Positions 36,333 to 44,906 are shown, numbered from the stretch's first letter. The stretch: 64,000 nt of DNA from UBA6163 sp031411655 (GCA_031411655.1 JANOBM010000124.1:66646-130645), one strand, 5' to 3'. Notes: a model not told the origin generated them from the sequence alone. Made by a program: numbers and translations.

Positions 36333-37798
36333 GCGATCCTTTTCATGCCTCGTCGGTTTGTTGTCCTGGGCCTGTTGGATTCGCCGAATCCAGCCGATTT
36401 GATCGGGCAGGTCGTCGTGGTTTCATTCGCATGGGACTGGCTGGTTTTGCAAGTTTAAGCCTTCCTGGATTGCTAAAATACCGGACGGCGGCTGCTCAAG
36501 ACTTAGCCGATAACGCGAAGGGGCTTCGTGAACCCACAGCGGTAATCATGGTTTGGAAACCAGGCGGTTGCTCGCACCTAGACACGTATGACCCGAAGCC
36601 GATGGCGAGTAGTGAATACCGAGGCCCGTTCGCAACCATTCCCACTAAAATACCTGGGACTTACTTTACTGAGCTGTTGCCGATGCAAGCTCAGATCGCG
36701 GATAAGTTCACGGTGTTGCGTTCTATGCACCAGACGGCTGCAGGACATCCTGCGGGGTCGATGCAGATGTTGTCAGGAGACCCAGACACTCGCGATAAAC
36801 CGAAACCAAAGTATCCAGACTGGATGACGGTTACGAACTACCTTCGATCCCAAAACGGAACCAGGACGAACCCGCTTCCTCTCTATACGGGTATCAATCC
36901 ACCTTTAGAGTACAACGGACCTGCATACTTAGGGGATTCGTACTCGCCATTCACGGTGATGGGTGATCCCAATGCACCTTCATTCTCTGTGCCCAACATT
37001 GGACTGTCCAATCCCAATGAAGTGCAGCGTCTCTCGCGGCGAACCTCGCTTCGAAAAAATCTTGATACGCTTCAACGTGCATTTGATCGCCAAGGTGAGA
37101 TGGGGGCGTTAGATCAATTCGAAGAACAGGCGATGACATTGCTTACCAGTCCGATCACTCGCGAAGCGTTCGATCTGACTAAAGAAGACGATCGTACCCG
37201 AGATCGTTATGGTCGTAATGCGTGGGGCCAACAACTCTTAATGGCTCGGCGCCTTGTGGAAGCGGGCGTAGAGGTGCTGACCACTAGTCTCTCGGGTGCT
37301 CTGTGTGGTCGTGTCGGCAATTGGGATGACCATGCAGTGAACCACCACATTTTTGACGCGATGCGTTTTCGTGCCCAGGCATACGACCAAGCTGTATCCG
37401 CTTTGATCGAGGACATTTATGCGCGCGGATTAGATAAGCGAGTGCTCGTTGTCGTCACCGGTGAGTTTGGCAGAACGCCGAAAATTGAACACTCGCCTAG
37501 CACGGGCGAGGGCAATGCAAGCGGTCCAGCGGGAACGCAGCAACCTGGCCGCGATCACTGGCCGCGGGCATTCTCAAACCTATGGGCCGGCGGTGGGATT
37601 GAAACGGGGCGCGTGATCGGCGCTACCGATAAGCTTGGAGAAGATCCCATTTCGAGAGCGTGTTCAGCAGGTGACTTCCTTGCAACCATTTACCATCATC
37701 TCGGAATCGATGCGGCAACCACCTTTATAAAGGACTTTAACGGACGTCCCACGCCGATCGTTGATCGAGGTAAACCAATTGCGGAATTGATCTCCTGA
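36329..37798 (+). CDS. DUF1501 Tat-exported protein
   Basis: A 489-residue DUF1501 protein whose ATG overlaps the PPC gene stop, so the three genes form one operon. The twin-arginine signal is GRRGFIRMGLAGFASLSLPG. Motifs: VIMVWKPGGCSHLDTYDPKP, SMHQTAAGHPAGSMQMLSGD, RDRYGRNAWGQQLLMARRLVEAGVEV, WDDHAVNHHIF, VTGEFGRTP and GRDHWPRAFSNLWAGGG. It is more similar in motif spelling to the third copy (61921) than to the first (29949). It is likely a periplasmic or surface phosphatase/sulfatase-superfamily protein; its activity is unproven. Confidence 0.92.
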   Translation: MSDPFHASSVCCPGPVGFAESSRFDRAGRRGFIRMGLAGFASLSLPGLLKYRTAAAQDLADNAKGLREPTAVIMVWKPGGCSHLDTYDPKPMASSEYRGPFATIPTKIPGTYFTELLPMQAQIADKFTVLRSMHQTAAGHPAGSMQMLSGDPDTRDKPKPKYPDWMTVTNYLRSQNGTRTNPLPLYTGINPPLEYNGPAYLGDSYSPFTVMGDPNAPSFSVPNIGLSNPNEVQRLSRRTSLRKNLDTLQRAFDRQGEMGALDQFEEQAMTLLTSPITREAFDLTKEDDRTRDRYGRNAWGQQLLMARRLVEAGVEVLTTSLSGALCGRVGNWDDHAVNHHIFDAMRFRAQAYDQAVSALIEDIYARGLDKRVLVVVTGEFGRTPKIEHSPSTGEGNASGPAGTQQPGRDHWPRAFSNLWAGGGIETGRVIGATDKLGEDPISRACSAGDFLATIYHHLGIDAATTFIKDFNGRPTPIVDRGKPIAELIS

Positions 37799-37840
37799 TC
37801 CTGTCATTGCCCTCACCGTTACCGCGATAGGCTGACAATC

Positions 37841-38087
37841 TCAGACATCCCCCTGATTCCAATAGGTCGCAACACCTCCACCGATGAGGGCGCCAAGGGA
37901 CGTACCAAACAAGATCATCGCGACCCCTAAAAGCCCACCCCGTACCTCAACTGCCACTTCCTTCTTGTGGCTCCGGGAGCCTACTACCGAACCACAGGAT
38001 GTAGGCAACCCCCAGGCAAACTGGTAGCAATGCACCCGTTGCAATCCCGGGTAAGAGTCCTGGGTGCGGAGCATCCCGTCCGTCACA
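37841..38087 (-). pseudogene. Possible remnant of a small two-helix membrane protein gene
   Basis: Two neighbouring frames each hold one convincing membrane helix. From 38087 to 37947 one frame reads GLLPGIATGALLPVCLGVAY with ILWFG after it, then stops. From about 37960 another frame reads VEVRGGLLGVAMILFGTSLG, continuing ALIGGGVATYWN, and stops at 37841. A single frameshift would join them into a two-helix protein of roughly 80 residues. It is downstream of the PQQ-propeller gene on the same strand. The intact N-terminus is not visible. It could also be chance hydrophobicity. The rest of 37799-38199 holds nothing I can identify. Confidence 0.35.
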
Positions 38088-38199
38088 TCAACGATTGAAG
38101 GAGCAAGGTGATTCGGTTCGTTCGGATGGGTCAACAATGGGCGCCCCCTTTCAAAAAATGAGAACTGCCGGCGTCGTGAATTCGTTTATTCGACCATTG

Positions 38200-39447
38200 T
38201 TAGTTGGCAGAGATACAGAACAGGTGGTTCTCGCCGCGGACGAATAGTTCATCGTCGACGGGCGCAGGAGTTGCGTCGACGGTTTCTCCCATTTCATTGG
38301 TGGCAATGATTTTCAACTGATCTGAATCCTCGATAACCACAATCGTACCGCTACGATCGGTAAGGTAAACGTGCCCGCCTGCCGCTATCGGCGATGCGTA
38401 GGTGTTAGCGATACCTGCAACACGACTGGCCATGTAATGAGCCTTGCCGGTTGGTGCATTGACGCATGAAAGTTGGCCTGACTTTCCTTTGTAAAAGTAC
38501 AGGCGATCTTCAGAAAGCAACGGCGATGCCACATCCGGAGTGTCTTGGGAAATGGTCCAAACAACGCTCTTGGTGCCTTCGATATCGCCTTTACCGTCTA
38601 ACCGAAACGCACCCAAGAACGAGCCACGAAAACCACTTCCAATGAAGACGAGGCCGTCAGCCGCAACCGCTGATGCACAAGGACGCTGCGTCTGTCCACC
38701 GCACTTCCACAGTTCTTCACCCGACTCTAGGTCATACGCACGAGCACTCCTTTCGCCATTCATCACCACCTGCTTGCGGCCGTTGTAGTCGACGACCAGA
38801 GGAGTGGCCCAGCATGTGGGTTCATCCCGTTTTGCTTGCCACACGACTTTTCCCGATCGTTTATCAAGTGCGAACAAAGACGATGGCCCCTCATGATCCC
38901 AGGGAACGAGAATTAGGTTTCCCGCAAGTGTTGGGGAACTCCCTTCGCCAAAACTATTGCGTGTGTCCATTTTCCCGAACTCATGTTTCCACTGGAGCTT
39001 GCCGTCCATGGTGTAGCAATACAAGCCGCGAGATCCAAAGTGGGCGTAAACATGCGTCCCATCGGTGCATGGCGAGGCGGATGCAAATCCATTCGTAGAG
39101 TGCGTTTCCTGATGCGGTGTGGCCTCGATGGCAGTTTGCGTCCAAAGTGTCTTACCAGTCTCGCGATCAAAACAGAGCAACTGAAATTTAAAACGATTGG
39201 AAGCTCCCACGACGGGGACTGCAGTGACGACGAACACTTGCTGGTCCCAAATGACAGGGGAACCGGAACCGCGTCCTGGTACCGGAACTTTCCACTTCAA
39301 ATTTTGCGATTCGCTCCAAGCTGTGGGGGGATTGGCATCCGCAGTACCATTGCCAGCAGGTCCGCGCCAGTGCCCCCAGTTCTCTGCACTTGCTTGCGAT
39401 GCAATCAAAACACAAACGACGGTCGATGCGAAAACCGTTCGATTCAT
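38200..39447 (-). CDS. Exported PQQ-like beta-propeller protein
   Basis: ATG at 39447 begins a signal peptide (MNRTVFASTVVCVLIASQAS) and gives 415 residues; the frame extends upstream to 39531 without a better start. The mature protein opens NWGHWRGPAGNGTADANPP, as in planctomycete outer-membrane-assembly/PQQ-like proteins, then shows repeated propeller blades: VPGRGSGSPVIWDQQVFVV, LCFDRETGKTLW, LYCYTMDGKLQWKHEF, LFALDKRSGKVVW and LSCVNAPTGKAHY. PQQ-enzyme active-site residues are not evident, so a structural or binding role (BamB-like fold) is more likely than dehydrogenase activity. Confidence 0.88.
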   Translation of the reverse strand: MNRTVFASTVVCVLIASQASAENWGHWRGPAGNGTADANPPTAWSESQNLKWKVPVPGRGSGSPVIWDQQVFVVTAVPVVGASNRFKFQLLCFDRETGKTLWTQTAIEATPHQETHSTNGFASASPCTDGTHVYAHFGSRGLYCYTMDGKLQWKHEFGKMDTRNSFGEGSSPTLAGNLILVPWDHEGPSSLFALDKRSGKVVWQAKRDEPTCWATPLVVDYNGRKQVVMNGERSARAYDLESGEELWKCGGQTQRPCASAVAADGLVFIGSGFRGSFLGAFRLDGKGDIEGTKSVVWTISQDTPDVASPLLSEDRLYFYKGKSGQLSCVNAPTGKAHYMASRVAGIANTYASPIAAGGHVYLTDRSGTIVVIEDSDQLKIIATNEMGETVDATPAPVDDELFVRGENHLFCISAN

Positions 39448-39693
39448 GGCAAACCCTATCAGTTTTTCGGAGGTCCAGGATGATGCTGCAACACGCTCAT
39501 TGTACCAAATGGACACTGAGAAGTTTGGCACTGCAAATAGGTCGCTAGCCCGTACGGGTCGAAGTCCATCTTTTGGCGGGAGCCATGATCGATGATTGCA
39601 CGCATTCGCATCGGGGGTTATTCTCCGTCCATCGAATGTCTATCCCTTTGAATCTCTATCCCTTTGAATGCGTGCTCCTGAAAGATCTTCGCC

Positions 39694-40173
39694 ATGGATG
39701 TGAACGACTACCTCATCGATATCTCAGAATTGAATTGGGACAATTTGCTGAGCGAATGGACTTGGCTTCTCGATGATGATGTAGAGTTTCAGCCATGGAT
39801 GATGAACCGTTTTGGAGACTTGTTCTGGGTCGATGGTGAGGGAGTGGTGAACTTGCTGAACGTGACCGATGGGACCATCGAGGCAGTTTCCGAAACGGAA
39901 GCGGCTTTTTTGGACCTCCTGGAAGACGAAGACACGGCATTCGAATGGTTCATGGTCGATCTTGTCGACGAACTGCTGGAACAGGAGATGCAACTTCGCG
40001 ACGGCGAATGCTATGGATTCAAGGTACTACCGGTTCTGGGTGGCGAGTTTGAACCGGGGAATGTTTACGTCTCAGGACTTGAAAAGTACTGGTCGTTTTG
40101 TGGGGACGTCCATCGACAGATTAACGATCTTCCTGACGGCGCGGAAATAAAAATCGATATCCCCAATCGATGA
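39694..40173 (+). CDS. DUF1851 / T6SS-immunity Tdi1-like protein, orphan
   Basis: A 159-residue cytoplasmic, strongly acidic protein. The C-terminal half matches the DUF1851 (T6SS_Tdi1_C) pattern: GFKVLPVLGGEFEPGNVYVSG, KYWSFCGDVHRQINDLPDGAEIKI. The N-terminal half (DYLIDISELNWDNLLSEW, GDLFWVDGEGVVNLL) fits the GAD-like half of the same family. Relatives include immunity proteins to T6SS or other polymorphic toxins, but no toxin or secretion gene is next to it here, so it may be an orphan immunity or housekeeping homologue. Confidence 0.75.
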   Translation: MDVNDYLIDISELNWDNLLSEWTWLLDDDVEFQPWMMNRFGDLFWVDGEGVVNLLNVTDGTIEAVSETEAAFLDLLEDEDTAFEWFMVDLVDELLEQEMQLRDGECYGFKVLPVLGGEFEPGNVYVSGLEKYWSFCGDVHRQINDLPDGAEIKIDIPNR

Positions 40174-40210
40174 TCGCGATGGCATTTAACGTCATCAGAC
40201 GTTAGATGCG

Positions 40211-41011
40211 TCACTGCGATGAGTGCCTGCCTTCCGCTAATGAATCGAGTAGGTATTGAATTTCGGGTTCGATGTCGTTTGGGTGTTCGACGGTCTTCGC
40301 GATCTCAGCGCGCAAGACTTGTCGAAAACACTTTCGCAACCGACAAACCGCAACTTTGATTGCTCCATCGGAAAGACCTAGCGCAGAGATAAGCGTTGGG
40401 TCGTATGCAGCGCCCATCAGTGTAGGGCGAAGAGCATGGAAGAGATCCTCTCGATTGCTCGTTCGATATTCATGAGTGAGAGATTCGATGACGCGTTCCA
40501 GCAATTCAATGGCCCAACGCCGGTCAAAGAATGCGTCCGATGGAAACGCGTTCGAATCCTCGATGGACTCAGCGATGGAGTTCTCGTTTCCTGCCGACTT
40601 GCATGGCCTTGTTGATTCGGCGGATTGGTCAAGCGAAAAAATTTTCTTTCCGCCACCACGCTTGGCAGCATTTTGCTGGTCACGCATATCCATCAAGAAG
40701 TGTTTGACGGCACCAAGAAGAAAAGCACGAAATCGCCCTTTGCTGCGATTCGCCCCGGTGACGCCGCATCCACTTAGCAGGCGTGTAAAGAACTCTTGCG
40801 TCAAATCTTCCGCGTCACATTGTGCCTGCGGGGTTCCCCGCTGACATGTCTGTCGGATGAATTCAGAGACAGGACGATAATATCGCTGACAAAGATCACG
40901 AACCGCCTGCTCCGACTCAGGCGATGTGCCTTGGCAAGCCAGAACTCTAGTCCACTGGGTGGTCTCAAAATCGGCAGGCAAGTGTTGGCTATTTGATTCA
41001 CGTGACCCCAT
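40211..41011 (-). CDS. ECF-type RNA polymerase sigma factor (planctomycete kinase-linked group)
   Basis: ATG at 41011 gives 266 residues; a GTG at 41023, five bases after the kinase stop, is an alternative. Region 2 is DFETTQWTRVLAC, ALCQRYYRP-like DLCQRYYRPVSEFIRQ and CDAEDLTQEFFTRLL. After a linker (GRFRAFLLGAVKHFLMDMRDQ, KRGGGKKIFSLD) comes a divergent region 4 (LISALGLSDGAIKVAVCRLRKCFRQVLRAEIAKTV). Sigma factors of this group in planctomycetes pair with Ser/Thr kinases, as here with the gene just upstream. Phosphorylation control of the sigma factor is a reasonable inference. Confidence 0.88.
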   Translation of the reverse strand: MGSRESNSQHLPADFETTQWTRVLACQGTSPESEQAVRDLCQRYYRPVSEFIRQTCQRGTPQAQCDAEDLTQEFFTRLLSGCGVTGANRSKGRFRAFLLGAVKHFLMDMRDQQNAAKRGGGKKIFSLDQSAESTRPCKSAGNENSIAESIEDSNAFPSDAFFDRRWAIELLERVIESLTHEYRTSNREDLFHALRPTLMGAAYDPTLISALGLSDGAIKVAVCRLRKCFRQVLRAEIAKTVEHPNDIEPEIQYLLDSLAEGRHSSQ

Positions 41012-41028
41012 CGTCGCGTCCACTCAAG

Positions 41029-43143
41029 TCACTTTGATTCCGAGATACGAATAAAATTCGGCGCGTCAGCCTCTTTTCCCACTTGAACCGAAAGCACATG
41101 GTCGCCAACGCGAAAAAGCTCGAATGGTAGTCCAACAAAGGTGTTGATCGATGATTGATGTCGACGCTGAAACCCTTCAAGTAGTTGCTTGATGTTCTTT
41201 GCCACATCGTACTCGACCATTTTTTTGCCGTCGATGGAAACTTGTACCTTGGTATTCGCTTTGTCGATACGAATAAACGTAAGGCTGATGGGCGCGCCGG
41301 TAACCGGATCGGGGAGAGGCTCATCGGAGATGTCTGCCAAGTTGCTGTTAAACTCGATCTGATTGTTGTCGATTTTGGCTGTCGCTAAATATGATTTGTC
41401 AAAGGTAAATGTCCAACTAAACACGCCTTGTGACTCGTCCCAGCTACCGCCGCAGCTCGCACTGGCTCGCGTCTTTTGTGTCAGACTTTGGAGGTTTGTC
41501 AGAAGTAGCGAACTGCTGAATGATTGGGATCGCTCGTCCACAAATTCGAACAGCACTAAACGCGTCCCAGGGTCTAATTGGATTGTTTCAGCATCGGCAC
41601 TATCCGAATCGTTGATCGGTTGCTGCCAAAGCAAACGAGCCGATTCTGCTGCCATCTGTGCAGTCGCATGGTCTGGAAACGCATAGGCATATCGGTAATC
41701 ATTCATACCGGCATTCACGACCATAAACGTCAGATTACCCTCGAGTGGTTGAGCATAGATTGGGTTCCATGGCTTTCCTATGGAGTTCTCTTCCGTTTCT
41801 ACAAAGACGTTATCGGAAAGAGGGGGCCCCACAAAGTTGTGATAACTGACAATCGACCAGTTCTCCACGGCAAGATTTACTTGAAGAAGCAGGACGTTGC
41901 CGTCGACTTCAATGTTAGAAACCGCAAACCGGGAAACACGAGTTGGGCCAGGACGAGTAGCGAGCCCAATGCCTATGACGAAAGGAATAAGCAATAAATA
42001 GATGACGAGAAAACGCCGAAAATATTTCATCCATCGAGTGTTGTTAGTCGATTTGAACCGCTGAATCCACGGGGCGGATGCCCCTGCTTTTGGTAGTTCG
42101 ACGGATAACGTTTCAATTGAGGATGAACGGGTGACCGCGGTGATCGCATTGGTAAGGTCCGATGCGCAAGCGTAACGTCGTGCCGGGTTCGCTTCCAAAG
42201 CACGCAAAACGATCTCGTCGATCCTGATATCGACGGAGATGAGTCGGTGCTGCAAAGGCATTCCTTGGACAGGTACTTCGCCCGTTAACATTTCATAAAG
42301 TACTACGCCCAGCGAATAGATGTCGGCACGCTGGTCCACCGAACTCGGATCGGTTCGCTGCTCCGGTGCCATGTAACTCGGCGTTCCCAAGACAACATCT
42401 TGGGTGAGTTCACTTTTGTTGGCTTGAGAAAGTGTCGTTGTAGCGGTCTGCGCTGGGGCTTCCACAACATGCATCATGCGAGCGATACCAAAGTCAGCCA
42501 ACTTGATTCGACCATCACGATCCAGCAATATGTTTTCGGGCTTGATGTCGCGGTGAACGATCCCTCGGCCATGAGCAAATTGGAGTGCTTCGCAAATCGG
42601 TGGTACCATTGCGAGCGCTTGTTGAGGCGTAAAACGCCCCACACGCATCGCCTGACGAAGGTTGACACCATCTACATACTCCATCAATAAATAGTGGTAT
42701 TCGTTGCTCGATCCTGGCTCGATCGAGCACGAGTTGTCGGTTGCCGTTGAAGTGGTGCCATAATCATGGATGGTGACGATGTTCGGATGATTAAGGTTAG
42801 CAAGCGCCCGTGCTTCGCGAAAAAATCGTTCGGCAAATGTCTTTGGGTTGCCCATCTGTGGGTCTAGGATTTTTAACGCGACGATCCTGCCGAGCGATTT
42901 CTGCCGAACGCGATAGACAAATCCCATGCCACCCCTGCCGATCAGTTCCAGAATCTCAAGTTGTGGAAAAAGGGATTCGAGTGCTTTCGGTGAAGGAGGA
43001 GCTGACGCGTCGTGGTGGGCTTCGGTCGCTGTTCCTTCCCCTACGTTCGCAAGCAAGCACCTTGGGCAGAAGCCGTTGAGGCGATCTGAATCGAGGATAC
43101 ATCCGCAGGTTAGGCAATGGCTTGATTTTGGGTGTAATTCCAC
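41029..43143 (-). CDS. Membrane Ser/Thr protein kinase with N-terminal zinc ribbon
   Basis: GTG at 43143 is preferred because AAGGGG lies about nine bases upstream (704 residues); a TTG at 43161 is possible. Two Cys pairs at the N-terminus (CLTCG and CPRC) form a zinc ribbon. The kinase domain (about 65-330) is complete: glycine loop LIGRGGMGFVYRV, VALK lysine, HRDIKPENILL catalytic loop, DFGIARM, and APEQRTDPSSVDQRADIYSLG. A membrane segment near residue 375-395 (FLVIYLLLIPFVIGIGLA) leads to an extracytoplasmic domain of about 310 residues with no recognised fold. It is co-transcribed with the ECF sigma factor that follows, suggesting signalling from envelope to sigma factor. Confidence 0.92.
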   Translation of the reverse strand: MELHPKSSHCLTCGCILDSDRLNGFCPRCLLANVGEGTATEAHHDASAPPSPKALESLFPQLEILELIGRGGMGFVYRVRQKSLGRIVALKILDPQMGNPKTFAERFFREARALANLNHPNIVTIHDYGTTSTATDNSCSIEPGSSNEYHYLLMEYVDGVNLRQAMRVGRFTPQQALAMVPPICEALQFAHGRGIVHRDIKPENILLDRDGRIKLADFGIARMMHVVEAPAQTATTTLSQANKSELTQDVVLGTPSYMAPEQRTDPSSVDQRADIYSLGVVLYEMLTGEVPVQGMPLQHRLISVDIRIDEIVLRALEANPARRYACASDLTNAITAVTRSSSIETLSVELPKAGASAPWIQRFKSTNNTRWMKYFRRFLVIYLLLIPFVIGIGLATRPGPTRVSRFAVSNIEVDGNVLLLQVNLAVENWSIVSYHNFVGPPLSDNVFVETEENSIGKPWNPIYAQPLEGNLTFMVVNAGMNDYRYAYAFPDHATAQMAAESARLLWQQPINDSDSADAETIQLDPGTRLVLFEFVDERSQSFSSSLLLTNLQSLTQKTRASASCGGSWDESQGVFSWTFTFDKSYLATAKIDNNQIEFNSNLADISDEPLPDPVTGAPISLTFIRIDKANTKVQVSIDGKKMVEYDVAKNIKQLLEGFQRRHQSSINTFVGLPFELFRVGDHVLSVQVGKEADAPNFIRISESK

Positions 43144-43201
43144 GGATTCTGACCCCTTCAAGTTCGAGTTCGACGACTTGAGATGCTTTTCAATGGACTA
43201 A

Positions 43202-43217
43202 AGTCGTTCGTACGACT
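43202..43217. promoter_or_regulatory. Small hairpin/dyad upstream of the kinase gene
   Basis: AGTCGT-tcgt-ACGACT is a perfect 6-bp dyad 58 bases upstream of the kinase start. It may be an operator or a leader hairpin. The rest of the gap (43144-43433) shows no gene. Confidence 0.3.
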
Positions 43218-43433
43218 GTCTCAATCTACTCTGAGGAATCGAAGGACTGCGGTTACAGTCGATAACGGAATTTTTTTGGTAATGCTTCGCTGGACCGCGA
43301 CAACTAATGAGTTCGTTGTCGTTTTACACCAGCCTGAAGAGGAAGCGGGTGGTGTTGAGGTAAGTGACTCACTCGCTTGCGTTTGCGGCTGGTTTCAGCA
43401 ACCGTTGCGTGTCCAGTTAGGAATAGCCTAGAT

Positions 43434-43877
43434 TTACCTACCCGACTTGCGTTTGGGTGGATTGCACAATGGGACGCTTGTGCTTGGGTCGGCAAGCACA
43501 TCGGCAAGGGTGGAGTTGGCAAACGCTTGCTCCACGCTTGCCATGGCATCATCCATCCGCCGGTGCAAAGGACAAAGCTTTTCGCCATGCGAGGCCAGTT
43601 TCAGCGGACAGGAAACAATACGTTGTAATGGATCGACCGCGTTCACGACGTCAAGGATCGTGATCTCATCGGGTGGCTTGACAAGCGATACGCCTCCCCC
43701 AATTCCGCGTCGCAGATGCAATAATTCGGCACGCCGAAGGCCTTGAAGCACTTTGCTCAGATAAGCGCTGGGGACTTTGGTTGCGACTGCAATCTGCTCG
43801 GTTGTTTGCGCATCGGGAGCATGGTGAGACAAATGAATCATCGCCCGCAATGCGTACTCAACGGTTTGTGTGATCAT
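43434..43877 (-). CDS. Rrf2-family transcriptional regulator
   Basis: ATG at 43877 (MITQTVEYALRAMIHLSHHA) is the family start and gives 147 residues; the frame stays open further upstream without homology. The winged helix includes TTEQIAVATKVPSAYLSKVLQGLRRAELL and the wing RRGIGGGVSL. Cysteines occur in IVSCPLKLASHGEKLCPLHRR (two Cys eleven residues apart) and near the C-terminus (PLCNP). This is not the C-x5-7-C-x5-C spacing of IscR/NsrR, but a cluster or redox-sensing role is still possible. It is divergent from the DUF3365 heme protein, its probable target. Confidence 0.88.
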   Translation of the reverse strand: MITQTVEYALRAMIHLSHHAPDAQTTEQIAVATKVPSAYLSKVLQGLRRAELLHLRRGIGGGVSLVKPPDEITILDVVNAVDPLQRIVSCPLKLASHGEKLCPLHRRMDDAMASVEQAFANSTLADVLADPSTSVPLCNPPKRKSGR

Positions 43878-43987
43878 CAGCACCGCTCCGTAATATCGAT
43901 TCCGTCGCAACGACCCTCTCCACCAACGCAATGACCTTACACCACCTCCGTCTGCGATGTCACCCCAGCAAAAATCATAACCGGATA

Positions 43988-44016
43988 TTGACATCCTGTT
44001 TAGGGCGGTTTAGCCT
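43988..44016 (+). promoter_or_regulatory. Candidate promoter of the DUF3365 gene
   Basis: A perfect -35 TTGACA (43988-43993) is followed after 17 bases by TAGCCT (44011-44016), a weak -10. It lies 53 bases before the DUF3365 ATG in the gap shared with the Rrf2 gene, so the Rrf2 protein could bind over it. No clear dyad operator was found. Confidence 0.4.
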
Positions 44017-44068
44017 GACCAAACTGGATAACTTTGTCTTGTTAAGGCTCGAACCGTTGGGATAAAAA

Positions 44069-44638
44069 ATGAAAACGATTGTCCAAAACATGCGAATGAC
44101 GTTGGTTAGTCGAACTCGAAATCTCGTCGTACTAACACTTTTAGTGATCGGTGGGGCGGCGGAAGTTTCAGGTGAGCAAGCGGATGCTGCAAAGAAACCT
44201 GCTTCAAGCGATGCAATCGATCGGACTCGCGAAACGATCAAGATGCTCGACGACATTTATAAGACGACCGTGGTGTTGGTCACCGACAAGTACGTCAATG
44301 ATGAAGAAGATTTTCCTGCTGGTAGCGCGGCGATAGCTTTATTTAGTGCGATCAGCGAAAAGGGATGGCATAAAGTGAGACTGATCGACACAACAGGCAA
44401 ACCGTACGAAGCAAAAAATGTTGCGAAAGACGCGTTTGAGATTAGTGCGGTCAAGAAGTTGATGGCCGGTGAAAGTTTTGTAGAGCAAGTGATTGAGCAA
44501 GACGGAAAGCAAAGAATGCGTGCCGCAACACCCGTCCCTGTCGTGATGCAAAAGTGCGTCATGTGCCATCCGCATTATGCTGATGTTAAACCGGGGACGC
44601 CGATCGGCGCTATCCTCTACGATGTGCCGGTGAAATGA
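44069..44638 (+). CDS. DUF3365 (Tll0287-like) c-type heme sensor/redox protein
   Basis: A 189-residue exported protein with a signal-like hydrophobic segment (VVLTLLVIGGAAEVSG). The Tll0287-like domain follows: VVLVTDKYVNDEEDFPAGSAAIALFSAISEKGWHKVRLID, KDAFEISAVKKL, and a single heme site CVMCHPHYADVKPGTPIGAI near residue 166. Tll0287-type domains bind one c-heme and have been proposed as redox sensors. Divergence from an Rrf2 regulator suggests induction by oxidative, nitrosative or iron-related stress. Confidence 0.88.
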   Translation: MKTIVQNMRMTLVSRTRNLVVLTLLVIGGAAEVSGEQADAAKKPASSDAIDRTRETIKMLDDIYKTTVVLVTDKYVNDEEDFPAGSAAIALFSAISEKGWHKVRLIDTTGKPYEAKNVAKDAFEISAVKKLMAGESFVEQVIEQDGKQRMRAATPVPVVMQKCVMCHPHYADVKPGTPIGAILYDVPVK

Positions 44639-44693
44639 TTTCTTCGACGACACCTTATGCGTTGTCAGGTGATTCATGCATGGGCGGTGATTT

Positions 44694-44763
44694 AGAACCT
44701 ATCTGAAAGCCGAAGAGACCCGCGGCTAGCGCCGCAGCGGCTAATGGTTACCGGATAGGTTCT
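44694..44763. repeat. 70-bp inverted-repeat element
   Basis: Terminal arms AGAACCTATC (44694-44703) and GATAGGTTCT (44754-44763) are perfect 10-bp reverse complements. The interior holds a GC-rich hairpin GCGGC-tagc-GCCGC. It lies between convergent genes, 52 bases from a second inverted-repeat element. It could be a bidirectional terminator or a REP/MITE-like interspersed repeat; copies elsewhere cannot be seen from this window. Confidence 0.6.
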
Positions 44764-44814
44764 TACTGGGCCTGGTGCTTCAATCAATGGAAATAATAGG
44801 GTTGGCGGGGATTC

Positions 44815-44876
44815 GTATGACGGACTCCCAGTCCGTGGTCTACGATGTTTGCCGACGGATTGGAAGTCCGTCGTAC
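44815..44876. repeat. 62-bp compound inverted-repeat element
   Basis: The ends GTATGACGGACT (44815-44826) and AGTCCGTCGTAC (44865-44876) pair over 12 bases with one G/T mismatch. Inside, GGACT-ccc-AGTCC and CGGATT-gga-AGTCCG form two further small hairpins that reuse the same GGACT/AGTCC core. The nested design looks like a palindromic interspersed repeat. It lies 31 bases beyond the kdsB stop, so it may also end that transcript. Confidence 0.55.
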
Positions 44877-44906
44877 CCTCAACTTAGGTGTTCACGAAGC
44901 GTTCGT

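Noticed and set aside
39694..40173. Toxin-immunity or defence island around the DUF1851 gene
   Set aside because: The neighbours are a PQQ-like propeller and a kinase/sigma pair; no toxin, nuclease or secretion gene was found.
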